Shown here piece by piece: positions 24,482 to 36,064 of a stretch of 64,000 nt of DNA. The notes under the pieces are model-generated. The model did no database searches. It was given only the letters and a program-made list of their open reading frames with translations, and was not told where the DNA came from. Each line of letters begins with the position of its first letter. Positions within the stretch are counted from its first letter, which is position 1. Both the position numbers and the translations under genes were made by a program. Source of the DNA: Voacanga thouarsii (taxonomy: Eukaryota > Streptophyta > Magnoliopsida > Gentianales > Apocynaceae); NCBI GenBank assembly GCA_026120185.1, contig JANUWF010001271.1:1-64000 (forward strand), given 5' to 3'.

Positions 24482-25876
24482 AACTTACTAAATGATTAGG
24501 TTTATTCATCTATGTTAATTGTATTGTTGAATATATGTATATATATAATATATATCTATGTGTGTGTGTGTATGTGTGTGTGTGTGTGAATTTAAACGGT
24601 GTATATCAGCATGTTCACATGATTATAATTTTAGAATATTTTGATGCTGACTGACTGAATAAGATTTAATATGTGCGTCTTAATTGTTTGATCAGACCAG
24701 ATTATTTACATATTGTCTGTAAACTGGTTTGTTTAAATATGATATGGTATCGTAAACATGCTATCTGACGTTCTATGTTGCAAATTATTTGTATTAATCT
24801 GCCATGATAATTTGTTATCTATATTAATATGGTTAAAAGGGAATGCAGATTGTCTATAATATGAAAATTCACGGCGATAGTTACTAAGAGGTCCGAACAT
24901 TAATCTGATTATTCAGGAATCGGAAGGCGAAATATAATTCAATGAAAAAAGGAAAAATCATGCCCCTGGGACCCTGCCAGGGGCGCTACCCTTTAGAACC
25001 CTGACTAACTATTTGTTATGTGTTATTCGTTAGTGTATTTTGATTGTAGTTTTGAATTATTCTAAATAGTGCATAGCATGGCCCGTTTTACCCTAATATG
25101 ATTGATAGGTTTCATTCTAGTTGTTTTGAGTTGTAATTTTTAAATATGGCCTACGTGTCATTTTTGCATTGTTGTAAAATTGTATTATTTTCCTAGAGTA
25201 GGAATTATTTTAATTTTACTATCCAGTGTAAAAGAAGATGGCAGCCTACATTTACAACCAAGAAGGAGTATGCTCATGGTATTAGAGAATGCTTAAGGAG
25301 TTCATATACCTAGATTGACCACTTTGATCTTCACTTTGCTCGTGATGATCAATATAGGTTATGGGCCATGCTATGTCACTTTTATTTATGTCTTGCATGC
25401 ATATTTGATATGTTTATTTCATGCTTACTACAATTTAATTTTTATTTTTAAAAAAATTAAGTTTTAAATGCCTTCCAAAATCAAACACTTGTTATTACTT
25501 AGATCATCATATAGTCATTCCTGCTAAAGTAGGATGCTTTTGATTATCTAAGTGAGACAAGATGGAAAATAGTTTTCCATATATTTGATATGATTTGACT
25601 TAATTGGGCTATCAAAATGGTTTAGGGCCTAAGGCATTATATGAGATATTTAGCCGGGACATTTGATGCATTTCTAATTTAAAATATGAGTTTTATTTAA
25701 TTATAAGATTAAAGCCAAAGCTTACTTATGATTAAAATAAAATATTTATAAAAAATAAATTTTTTACCCACTAAGAAACATCAAAATGTTGAAGTATGAA
25801 AAGTTTAAACGCTTTTAGTAGGAGTTTTTCCTTAAAGCCTCAAAATTAATTACTTTGCATATTTTGTTTGTAGATA
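24482..25876 (+). other. Element B1: 1.4-kb leader before gag
   Basis: Untranslated leader, homologous by eye to 48522-49917 of B2. It carries an AT/TG microsatellite (24536-24588) also present in B2. Just before gag, both copies have a pyrimidine-rich stretch and TGTAG three bases before the ATG, a plausible splice acceptor. Leaders of this size are usual in Angela-type elements. No conserved ORF found. Confidence 0.7.
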
Positions 25877-28800
25877 ATGGCAACAAACAGTTGGAATAAT
25901 TCATTGCGATCTGTGCTCGAGAAGACAAGCTTAGTGAGACTAACATTCTTAATTAGGCACGTAACTTAAGAATCGTTCTTAACTAAGAAAAAAAGCTCTA
26001 TGTTCTTGAAAATCCTATTCCTCCTGCTCCAGCAAATAACGCCCTAAAAGCTAAAAAAGATGCTTATAGTAAGCACAAAGATGACTCCAACGATGTTACT
26101 TACCTCATGCTAGCAACCATGAACTCTGAACTTCAAAAATAGTTTGAAAAAGCAGAGGCATAGACATGATTGTGCATCTCAAGGAAATGTTCCAAGAGCA
26201 AGCACAACAAGAGAGATTTGAAACTCATAAGGTGTTAAATGCATATAAGATGGTTTCTAGCACCATAGTAAGTGCTCATGTCCTTAAAATGAAGGGTTAT
26301 CTTGATCATGTTGAAAAGCTTGGTGCTCCTGTTAATCATGACATGGCCGCATATTTGATCTTGGGCTCATTACCTCTTGAGTATGACCAATTTGTCATGA
26401 ATTTCAACATGCCTAATATGGAGAAATCCATTACTAAATTGCATAGGATGCTAAAACAAGCTGTACTAAATATTAAGAACTCCTAGTATTCTAATGGTTC
26501 AAAAAGGGAAAGGAAAAAAGAACAACCAAAAGGGCAAAGTCATGGCAAATAAGGGCAAGGACAAGGCTAAGTCTAAGTTCAAGCCTAAACCTAAGGCCAA
26601 GACACCAAAGGAGGGAGCTTGCCACCATCGTGGAGAACAAGGACATTAAGAAATTGCAAGCTTTATTTGGAAGCAAAGAAGAAGAAGGATAGTGAGACTG
26701 CCACTTCGGGTATTTATGTTATAGAAATTAATTTATCTACTTCTAATTCATGGGTATTGGATACCGGTTGTGGATCTCATATTTGTGTAAATGTGCAGGG
26801 TCTAAAAAGGAGTAGAGCCTTGGCAAAAGGCGAGGTGGACCGACAAATTGCGAATGGAGTAAAAGTTGCTGCAGTAGCTGTAGGAACTTTTGAATTAATT
26901 TTGTCCAATGGGCTTGTTTTAGAACTGAATGATTATTTTTTTGTTCCTGCTATGAGTAGGAATATAATTTCAGTTTCTTGTTTAGATTTCGAAGGTTTTG
27001 AATTTATTATTAGGAATAACATTTGCTCCATTAATAAAAATGGCATTTTTTATGAAGATGCCTCATTATCAAATGGGCTCTATATTCTCAATCTTCGCGG
27101 ATCTTCGAACAAGTTTATCTATAACATTAATACTAAAAGATTGAAATTCAATGATTTAAATCAAACTTACTTTTGGCATTGTCGTTTGGGCCATATAAAT
27201 GAGAAACGCTTAACAAGGCTTCATAATGATGGGCTTCTAAATTCGTTTGATTTAGAATCTTAGGATATATGTGATTCTTGTTTATTAGGCAAAATGACTA
27301 AGGCGCCTTGTAAGATATAAAATAAAAGGGCAACTGATTTATTGTGCCTAACACATACTGATGTATGTGGACTAATGAATACATATGCTAGAGGAGGATT
27401 TCAATAGTTCATTACATTTATAGATGATTTCAGCACATATGGCTACCTGTATTTGATGAAACATAAATCTAAATCGTTCCAACAATTCAAAGAATTTCAA
27501 AATGAAGTACAAAATCAGCTTGGCAAAAGTATCAAAACACTTCGATTAGATCGAAATGGTGAATTCTTAAGTCACGCGTTTGACGAGTATCTTAAGAATT
27601 GTGGAATTATCTCCCAATTAACTCTACCTGGAACATCTTAATGGAATGGTGTATCTGAATGGAGAAATCAGACTTTATTAGATATGGTTCGAAATGAGTT
27701 AAACTAATCTTCCAATCTCTTTTTGGGGTTATGCCCTAGAGACTGCTGCATTTATACTAAATCGAGTTATATCTAAATCGGTTCAGAAAACTCCATATGA
27801 GATATGGACTAGGAGACAGCCTAGTTTGTCATTTCTCAAGATTTGGGGCTGTGAAGTTTATGTAATGCGTTTATTATCTGATAAACTTGCATCTAAATCA
27901 GATAAATGTATATTTATGGGGTATCCTAAAAAAGCTAAAAGACATCAATTTTATCTCCCAAAAGGAAACAGAGTAATTGTTGCTCGAAATGGATTCTTTC
28001 TTGAAAAGGAATTTATTTCCAAAAGAATCAATGGGAGCAAAATACATCTTGTAGAGATTCAAGAGCCACAATTAGTATCTGAACCGAATAATGAACCTCA
28101 ATTAGATGGCTCACATATCCAAAATGAGCCTACTTCTATAGAAAAAGGACCTTGAAGATCTGATAGGGTTCGTCAACAACCTAAGAGATATATATTTCTC
28201 ATCACTGACGATCACAACGTGGAGCTTATGGTTAATAATAAACCAACTTCCTATCAAGAAGCCATTAAGAGTTCTGACTCTGGAAAATGGTTGAAATCCA
28301 TGTATGATAACCAAATCTGGACTTTGGTTAATCCACTTGAAGGTTCAAAAATCATTGGGTGTAAATGGGTTTTCAAAAAGAAAATAGACATGGAAGGAAA
28401 TGTGCATACTTACAAAGCACGACTAATAGCAAAAGGTTATAGACAAACTCATGGTATGGACTATGATGAAACCTTTTCACCAGTTGTAAGACTTAAATCT
28501 ATTAGATTTCTTCTTGCCATAGAGCATATTATGATTATGAGATTTGGCAAATGAATGTCAAAGCCGCATTCCTTAATGGAAACTTACTCGAGGTTGTGTA
28601 CATGACACAACCTGAGGGTTTTTATAATCCTTTGAATTCTAATAAAGTGTGCAAGCTTCAAAGATCTATTTATGGATTGAAGCAAGTATCTCGAAGCTGG
28701 AATCTTCATTTTGATAAAGCAATTAAAGAATTTAACTTTATCAAAAGTGAAGATGAGCCTTGTGTCTAAAATAAAACTAGTAGGAATGCAATAGTTTTTT

Positions 28801-29818
28801 TTTTTTTTTTTGGTACTTTATGTTGATGACATCTTACTCGTTGGAAATGACATTCTTACTCTATAAAGTGTTAAGACATGGTTGGGAAATTATTTCTCAA
28901 TGAAGGACTTAGGCGAAGTTGCCTATATTTTAGGTGTAAAGATCTATAGAGATAGATCTAGAAAGCCAATTGGACTAAGTCAAAGTGCATACGTTGACAA
29001 GGTATTGAAAATGTTCAGTATGCAAGACTCTAAGAGAGGATTCTTGCCATTGTCACATGGCATTAAGCTCAGCAAAACTCAAAGTCCTTCCACAAAGGAT
29101 GAAGAAGATTGCATGAACAAGATACCATACGCTTCCGCTATAGGATCTATCATGCATGCCATTTTATGTACTTGACCCGATGTGTCATATGCATTAAGCA
29201 TGACGAGTAGGTTTCGGTCAAATCTTGGAGAGCCACACTGAACTGCCATCAAGAATATACTAAAGTACTTAAGAAGAACTAAAGATATGTTCTTAGTTTA
29301 TGGAGGACAAGAAGGCGAGCTAGTTGTAAATGGTTACACTGATGCTAGTTTTCAGTTTGACATAAATGATTACAGATTGCAATCAGGTTTTCTATTTTGT
29401 TTGAATAGAGGTGCTATAATTAGGAAAAGTTCATAGTGAGACACTGTGACCAATTCTATTACAGAAGCTGAGTATGTAACTACCTCAGCTGTAGCTAAAG
29501 AAGCAGTTTGGATTAAAAAGTTCATTACAGAATCAGATGTAGCTCCTAGTATTGTGAACCAGTAGATCTTTATTGTGACAATAATGGAGCCATTGCACAA
29601 GTTAAGGAACCAAGATCACATCAGCGATCCAAACATATATTTAGACGTTTTCATCTCATTCAAGAAATTGTTGATAGAGGATATGTCAAAGTGTGCAAGG
29701 TATTAACTGATGACAATGTTGCAGATTCACTAACAAAACCTCTCCTATCGTCTAAACATGATAGTCATACTAGATCAATGGAATTATGGTTTATGTCAAA
29801 TTAGTCTTAGTGCAAGTG
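25877..29818 (+). pseudogene. Element B1: gag-pol (heavily decayed)
   Basis: Starts ATGGCAACAAACAG at 25877 and follows the B2 polyprotein in order: gag (best piece 26166-26486, with HVLKMKGYLDHVEKLG and PLEYDQFVMNF); a zinc knuckle damaged by Cys-to-Arg and a 4-bp deletion near 26648; protease with WVLDTGCGSHIC (26751 on); integrase zinc-binding HCRLGHINEKRL; integrase core pieces (27453-27641); RT with GCKWVFKKK, KAAFLNGN and YGLKQ (28219-28769); YVDD near 28818; and RNase H to about 29800. More than ten frameshifts or stops. A 17-T run at 28795-28811 replaces a 5-T stretch just before YVDD. Older than B2 by its damage. Confidence 0.9.
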
Positions 29819-29824
29819 GGAGAT

Positions 29825-30985
29825 TGTTAGGGATATGCCCTAGAGTTAATTTGTACTTTTACTATTGTCATTATGTATTATGTAATAATACGAGGCATTT
29901 CTTTCTATGAATAGTGTATTTAGTTTTGTGGTCATCAAGTACGTGATTTGATAGTAAAACCCTACAATTAATACAATGAGTATTCTTAAATTGTCCCTGA
30001 TCGATTATTATTAGTGGAAGAATAATAAATTAATATTAGTATATTTATGACTTGATGGCTATGCTTTACTGGTCATGGATATATATGATATCAAGTTAAA
30101 ATATAAATAAATGTCAGAGAACATTGTATTGGACATGACCCACTATGAGAGTACTTTATGGATCATGTCATAAGTACTTTCTAACCATAATGATATTAAA
30201 AGTCCTTTGACCTGAATTCATCATAGTTTCCTACTTGATAAATTTTATATTTTGACGTTGTCTAAAGTTATCTTTAACCAAATAATAAATTAGACTATTG
30301 TTGGATATAGAATATATAAGGGAAAGGAATATAATTGACAATGAAGGAATTTATCCCTCTCAATTATCGGAGAGATATCCATGGGCCACTTGATAAGTTA
30401 GACTGTTAAAATGCATGGTCGTACTCAAATATAACAATCTAAGATATTGATTTCATTTGTTTGAACAGTCTACTATGAGATCAAGAAATAATTGATTAAG
30501 CTTAATAAGGATGACATGCTCCGTGCCTTATGCTTAATCTGGATATCGTGTGACAAAATGACTAAATATAAAGTTATGGCTTGGTTCAAAGAGATCACTG
30601 ATCTTCATTTAACTAAGATAGTTATAATATTTTACTAAAAACCACTTATAACTTGTAGGCCATTTAAATGTGATGTGGGCACGCTGCCAGTGTTAAATAA
30701 ACCTATAGGGTCATACAATAAGTGAACTCGTTAGGTTATTTTTTTGGTAACTAGATTCGATGAATCTAAAATATATCTAAGTTAATCGAATCTAGAAAAT
30801 TTACCAGATACAATGAATCTGGAAATATGCCCACATTCGATATATCTAGATGATGTCCAGATTGTAAAAATCTGACTCAGTAAATTAATTAGTTAAATTA
30901 TCGAGATAATAGCAGAATCTTATCATATCAGTTTTAATTTAAATTTAAAATAAAATATGATAAGATATTATCAGAGTTGGATTGC
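29825..30985 (+). mobile_element. Element B1: 3' LTR, truncated
   Basis: Begins TGTTAGGGATATGCCC directly after the purine tract AGTGGGAGAT, and follows the B2 3' LTR (53895 onward) for about 1160 of 1499 bp. Homology stops near 30985, just before a GC-rich segment tied to the C leader. The TGTTGGGGATATGCCCTAG-like start is characteristic of Angela-lineage copia elements; lineage is inference. Confidence 0.85.
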
Positions 30986-31438
30986 AAAAGGTCTACGAGG
31001 AACGCTTCCTCGCGCCACGAGAGGATGCAACCGGCTTCTGTGAGGAAGCCATCCTCGCCAGGGGAGCTGGCTAGTGGCTCGGTTGCTGGTCGGTTCCTCT
31101 CACAGGTTCAGCTCAGCTCGGCTCGGCTCGGCTCGGCGGCTGCTACACTAGCTTCTTCTCCAGCAAATTTTCTATGCGTTTCAAAAGCGATTCTACATGG
31201 TTTTTTCCTCCATTTTCAATCAAAACTCATCTAAACAACTACCTATGCCCTTAAAAATACTACGTTTACATGATATCTATGAAAGCAATCAAAATATAGT
31301 GTTCCTATGCTTCCACTCGAGAAGCTTACGGTGAAACTACTCACACTAAAAAACACGAAGAATCACATATTTCATCTAAAACAAATATTTTCTTGTTTTA
31401 GTTAAGCCTAGCATGCTTCCTACATTTGCCAAACCATG
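30986..31438 (-). other. Element C: leader region next to primer site, with GC-rich end
   Basis: Between the broken B1 LTR and the C primer site. The part from about 31140 to 31438 is ordinary leader DNA of a minus-strand element and resembles 38766-39033. The part from 30990 to 31140 is GC-rich, with several GAGG/CCTC-type near-repeats and a (CTCGG)n run at 31116-31135; its origin is not clear. The plus-strand open frame across it (30977-31234) has no recognisable domain and is probably fortuitous. Confidence 0.5.
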
Positions 31439-31450
31439 GCTCTGATACCA
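31439..31450 (-). other. Element C primer-binding site
   Basis: Plus strand GCTCTGATACCA, i.e. TGGTATCAGAGC on the minus strand, complementary to initiator tRNA-Met. It sits two bases from the LTR end and fixes C3 as the 5' LTR of a minus-strand element. Confidence 0.85.
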
Positions 31451-31452
31451 AT

Positions 31453-33287
31453 TGAAAGCTTAAAATGGCAAAAATTATTAAACCGAAAGCATGCTAACAA
31501 AACGTAAAATTTACCTCAGTAATTGATGGCACGTTTTGCACTAATGTAGATGTCTGTACAACGATGCTTGATGATATTGAATCACATCCTTGTAAGCATT
31601 GACTGCGTCTCATTCACGCGAAGCCTTTGATCTTCTGAAATGGTGCACGTAACACAGCAGGTGAAAGCTTAAAGAAGTGGGTTTGATAAGTTTTTGGTTT
31701 CTGTGAATGATTCACACATGGGTTTGTTTTCTATGAAAAATGAACAACGAAGACTCACTGGGTTTCTTATGCTAACTAAAGCATAAGCCACATCTCTTCA
31801 TTTCATTCATTTGCATCAAATTCCCCGATAGAGAATCCATCCACATGAAAATAGAAAGTATCCGTGCTTTCAGTTATTCTTCACGCGAAACAACATGAGA
31901 TCCATCCTGTGCTTTTTTTTATTTTTTATTTTTATTTAATTAATTATTTTAATACCTTGGTTCTATTCATTGGGCCAGATAAAATTATTTATTCTTAGGC
32001 TAGAACACCCATCAATAATAAATCTTAATTATTTATTTTCAGGGCTTTATTAAATAGCCCAATAAATAATTAACAAGCCCAAAATAGACCAATATAAAAT
32101 TTCATGCCTTTTGTCTAGTTTATGTCTAGATTAATTTTCTAATTATTCAATCTGGGTCTTGGGCCCTATTAACTAATTAAAGTAGATAAAATATATATTC
32201 TTTCTTGGGCCTTTTATTTTTTTTCTAGTTCAATAATAAATTAAACTTCTTAAATAAAATAAAATCCATAATTATCAAGACCAATTCCTTAACCCAAATC
32301 TTTTAGAACTTAAGGGCCATTCCGGGGACCAAAAGACACATCGTCTTGGCTACTAAAATGACCAAAAATCCCTACTATATAAATAGCTATATTTTGCATT
32401 TTATATTTTTTAATATCACCATAAGAAAATATTGACCCTAAGGATAATATTGCGTTAGCAAAGTCTTCGACCTACAGGTGTAATGACTAAAATACCCCTC
32501 TATGCATCACCGTGCATTTTGAGAGGAAGAGTATACTGACAACTCTCTCATAGATATCTACTATCCTTAGACCTCTAGTCCAATTATCCACGACTCCTGG
32601 AATGTTTCCACTTTCCAAGGGAGCTACCCTAAAGTAAACATCCAAGTCATGTTCCCCAGGGCCTTGGATAATTAGATCATTTGAATAGTCACATGAGGCG
32701 ATATAGTGCAGAAGCTATCTTGTACAAGTCTATCTTAACTAACTAGACATATATACCCAACATATAAGTATATCAACTCTACGAAAGAACCTCAACTACA
32801 ATATATTAAAGTATATACTTTTAGCTTCGTTAGACCACCAACTCATACTCAAGTGGTAGAGTATTAGTCCACGTTGTAACAGTATAGTCTACGTTTCTTT
32901 TAAATAGTACTTTTAGAAATCACTATTACAGGTCATGTCCTACGTATTTGAAATACACTCATGCAATGAAGTGAGTGGACTACTCACTGGTTAAAGGTAA
33001 ACCATTTCCTATTTAGAATTCATAATACAATAACCTATATATGATGAGATTCTCATTCTCATCAATTGGTTAAGAACAAACATTTATGTATTAAGTAACC
33101 TGTGATCCATACCCTATCATGAAAGACCACCATTCACATGGATCACTTACTTAAACATAATAGGTCCTTTCCAAATGTAAATGATGCACAAATAAAATGT
33201 AAATTCACAAACAAATTTTTAAAATAAAATTTTTATTAATAAATTTCATAATTACATCGATTAGTCTAGATGACATATATTCTAATA
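31453..33287 (-). mobile_element. Element C: 5' LTR (copy C3)
   Basis: 1835-bp LTR, TG at 31453 and CTAATA at its right end. It closely matches C2 (same AAGCTTAAAATGGCAAAA block near the left end), so C2 and C3 are the two LTRs of one element spanning 19924-33287. The right flank TCAAG (33288-33292) partners TAGAG (19919-19923). After removing the element and one duplication copy, the D env-like reading frame continues in frame, which confirms the insertion borders. Confidence 0.85.
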
Positions 33288-33292
33288 TCAAG

Positions 33293-34434
33293 AAAAATGG
33301 AGGAGGATTCACGGTCTGGTGGTACACCTCTAGAGTTGGGGGTAAAAATCTCAAGTTTGATCACCGTCTATTAAATAGAGTCTGTGAGGTTAGAGATGGC
33401 GGGATTTAGTATTTTGAATTAAACAAATTTCCAGAAGGAGCTAATGTGTTGGTTCTAAAGAAGTTTGAAGGAATGTTTACCGGTGGGAAGAGTTTTAAGA
33501 ACTCTAGTGACAAAAACATAAAGTGGCTGAATGGGGAGGGTAGGATCTTGCACCACATGGTCTCAACCATGGTGGTTCCAAGCTTCGAACGTAAAACCTC
33601 CATCAACGTAATACAAATGGTGATTATACTGGTGCTAGCTGAAAGCAAGCAAATAAGCTTTGGGTATCTGGCTACTAAGTTGATGATACAGACAAAAAAC
33701 ACCTCTAGCAAGGCACTGCCTTTTAGAAATTTATTGACGAAGGTGTTTAGGTATTTTAGTGTTGATCTAAATTCAGTCTACCCTGCATCCTCAAAAATGA
33801 ATGTATTCAGCTTTGAGTTTTTTGGGTGCATGGGATATGTGAGATTGGAATATGAGTGGAAGCTACTTCGAGATATAGCTGGTGATGAAAAAGAAAAATT
33901 GTTAAAAGTGAAAGCTGAAGGCAAGAATGCCCCTTCTGTAGGAGCAAAAAGAAAAATTGAGGTAGAACCTCAGGAAGAATCCTCTGCCAAAGGGAAACAG
34001 CGGGCTCAGGATAAAGGCATAACTGAAAGCATTCTGAATGCCATAAATTCTCTAGCTGTTAAATTAGATAGCCTTAGTTCAGTGATTTAAACACTTAAAA
34101 ATAGGCTGACCATTGTGGAAGCAAAGGCTCAAAAAGATGAACCAGTGTTTGTTCTATCAGCACCATTCTCAGTAAAGGCAACTGCAAAGAAGCCAGTCCC
34201 TGAGGCCAAAGAAGTAGCTGCAAAAGAGAAATCGGCTGAGAAAGTGATAGTCCCTGAGCAAGGCAAGAAAAATCCCCACATCAAGATATAGCACCCCCTG
34301 CCCCTACTGAACCTTGTGTCTCATTTGGGAAGAGACAAAAATATGTGGTAGTCAAGCGAAAATCAAGTAGGCTTGCTAGAAAACATTTCAGAAAGGGTGT
34401 CGAATCAAAAGTCAAGACTGTTCACATTTCCTGA
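33293..34434 (+). pseudogene. Element D: env-like ORF, 3' part
   Basis: Continues the ORF interrupted at 19923: KNGGGFTVWWYTS, then an in-frame TAG near 33404, FELNKFPEGANVLVLKKF, TGGKSFKNSSDKNIKWL, and LPFRNLLTKVFRYFSVDL. The C-terminal part is highly charged and has a likely coiled coil (LAVKLDSLSSVI and, past a TAA at 34088, LKNRLTIVEAKAQKDE), then a Lys/Ala/Pro-rich tail. A frameshift near 34285 and a final TGA at about 34432 end it. Sirevirus position and length fit; function unknown. Confidence 0.8.
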
Positions 34435-36064
34435 GTGATTGGATCAAAAGATTGCTCTCTAGCCTCTCTCTATTAGAACCTCCTTACTGCTTCTCTCTAA
34501 AGAATTTTTATTTTCTATTCCAGCATTTGAACAATTTATTTTATGTCCTTTAACTACTAACTTTGCTCAACTTATGAATGCTTCACATAGCTAAGTATCT
34601 CTACTTTATATATTTACTTATTACCCTACATTTTGATTGATGACAAAAGGGGGAGAAAAAGATAGCTGGATTATGATTATTGTGATGGGATTGCTATGAT
34701 TGGGTACTTGTACACTAATTATGTGTGTGACTATGTGAGTGTGCGCACTTACACTATGGAAACATTAGCAGTAATTTATTTGTGCACTATACTATGCTAT
34801 TGTGCTTTGCTCTCTGTGGCTATGCTGTAAATTCTGCATTGCACTATTGATTGATTTTTGCTACTTCTGAGTATTCTGGTTCTTATTTTGCATTGATTGA
34901 ACTAATGTTGGATGAACTAATGTTTATGCGCTAGTGTGCTAAGAATTGGGATTAGTTATTATGTTATGCACTGCAACAAGTTTATATGCTAATTTTGAAT
35001 AACTTCTTTAGATTATGTGAAACTCTCTATGAAATTCATGATGGGTTTTTGATCTAATCAAACTGGCATGCTGTGAAATTTTTAATTGGTTTATGATGTA
35101 CATGATCTGTGATTTTTAAATAATTATGATCATAGTTTGTTGATGTCCAAAAAGACTTAAAGTGACTCGTTAAAAACCAATTTGGTATCATGTTTTCAAT
35201 CAAAGGTGCTCTTTTATGTATAAAGGTATCATTGAGATTGGAGTTGTTGGTCAATCTGGTTTTTGAAAGCTTTCATGATATGGTTGTTGATCAATCCATT
35301 TTGAAAACTATTATAATATGCTTCTGTTAAAAATCTTAGATGATAAGGATAGTTATTCATATATCTCTCATTACATAAAACCTTCCTTGAAAGTCTGAAA
35401 TTTTTTGAGAAAACTAGGGTGGATCAAAATTTCTAAAAACTCGTTGTTTCCTACACTTATACAAAGGGAGTTTTTGACACACATTTTCTTGATCCAAAAA
35501 TTCAGTCTAAAACTAAGTTTTACAAAAGAGACAATTTCTGTCTAAACTTTACTTTATTTTGGACACATGAGTTGGATATCCAAAACCTAACGTACAAAAG
35601 TTCCGTACACTCTTTCACCTAGTTTTGGATGCACATTTTAGACATCCAAAGGTTGAATTCTATTTTCTCTCAAATCGCACTTCTAAATCTCATATTTTAC
35701 ATATGTTCATATATGCACATATTAAGGGGGGAGCATCTCATCTTATGATTTATTTACTATACCTTATTGTGTACATATTTATATAATTTTTATTACGACT
35801 ATTCTTTTAAGGAATAGTCGTGTGATGGAAGGAAGGAGGATATGGAGGTAGGTTGGGCCATAGGCTCATTGAGTTATGTTTGTGAGTATATACTTAATTT
35901 TCTTTATCTTAAACTCATAAGCACTCTTTGAGTCCTATAATGAGAGATTACATTCCATGAAAAACATTCTTATTTCTCTCGATCTAATATGTTCGTACTG
36001 TACATATCATTATTCTTTATATCACAATCCCATCAAGTTTGTCATCACTCAAAAATGGAGAGAT
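34435..36064 (+). other. Element D: 3' non-coding region with repeated polypurine tracts and a hairpin
   Basis: No gene. It holds polypurine-tract-like motifs at 34641-34660 (TGACAAAAGGGGGAGAAAAA), at 35721-35736 (ATTAAGGGGGGAGCAT) and a decayed one at about 36050-36064 directly before the LTR. Multiple GACAAAAGGGGGAGA copies are a described signature of Sirevirus 3' ends. It also holds a perfect 10-bp hairpin at 35795-35821. This combination is the main reason for the Sirevirus call. Confidence 0.75.
35795..35821. repeat. Perfect 10-bp stem, 7-nt loop hairpin in element D
   Basis: Arms ACGACTATTC (35795-35804) and GAATAGTCGT (35812-35821) around loop TTTTAAG. Palindromic motifs in Sirevirus non-coding DNA have been described; whether this is one of those families is not established here. 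Confidence 0.7.

Noticed and set aside
30977..31234. Plus-strand open frame of 85 codons in the GC-rich segment
   Set aside because: Low-complexity Ser/Ala/Arg content driven by CTCGG repeats; it spans a junction between elements.
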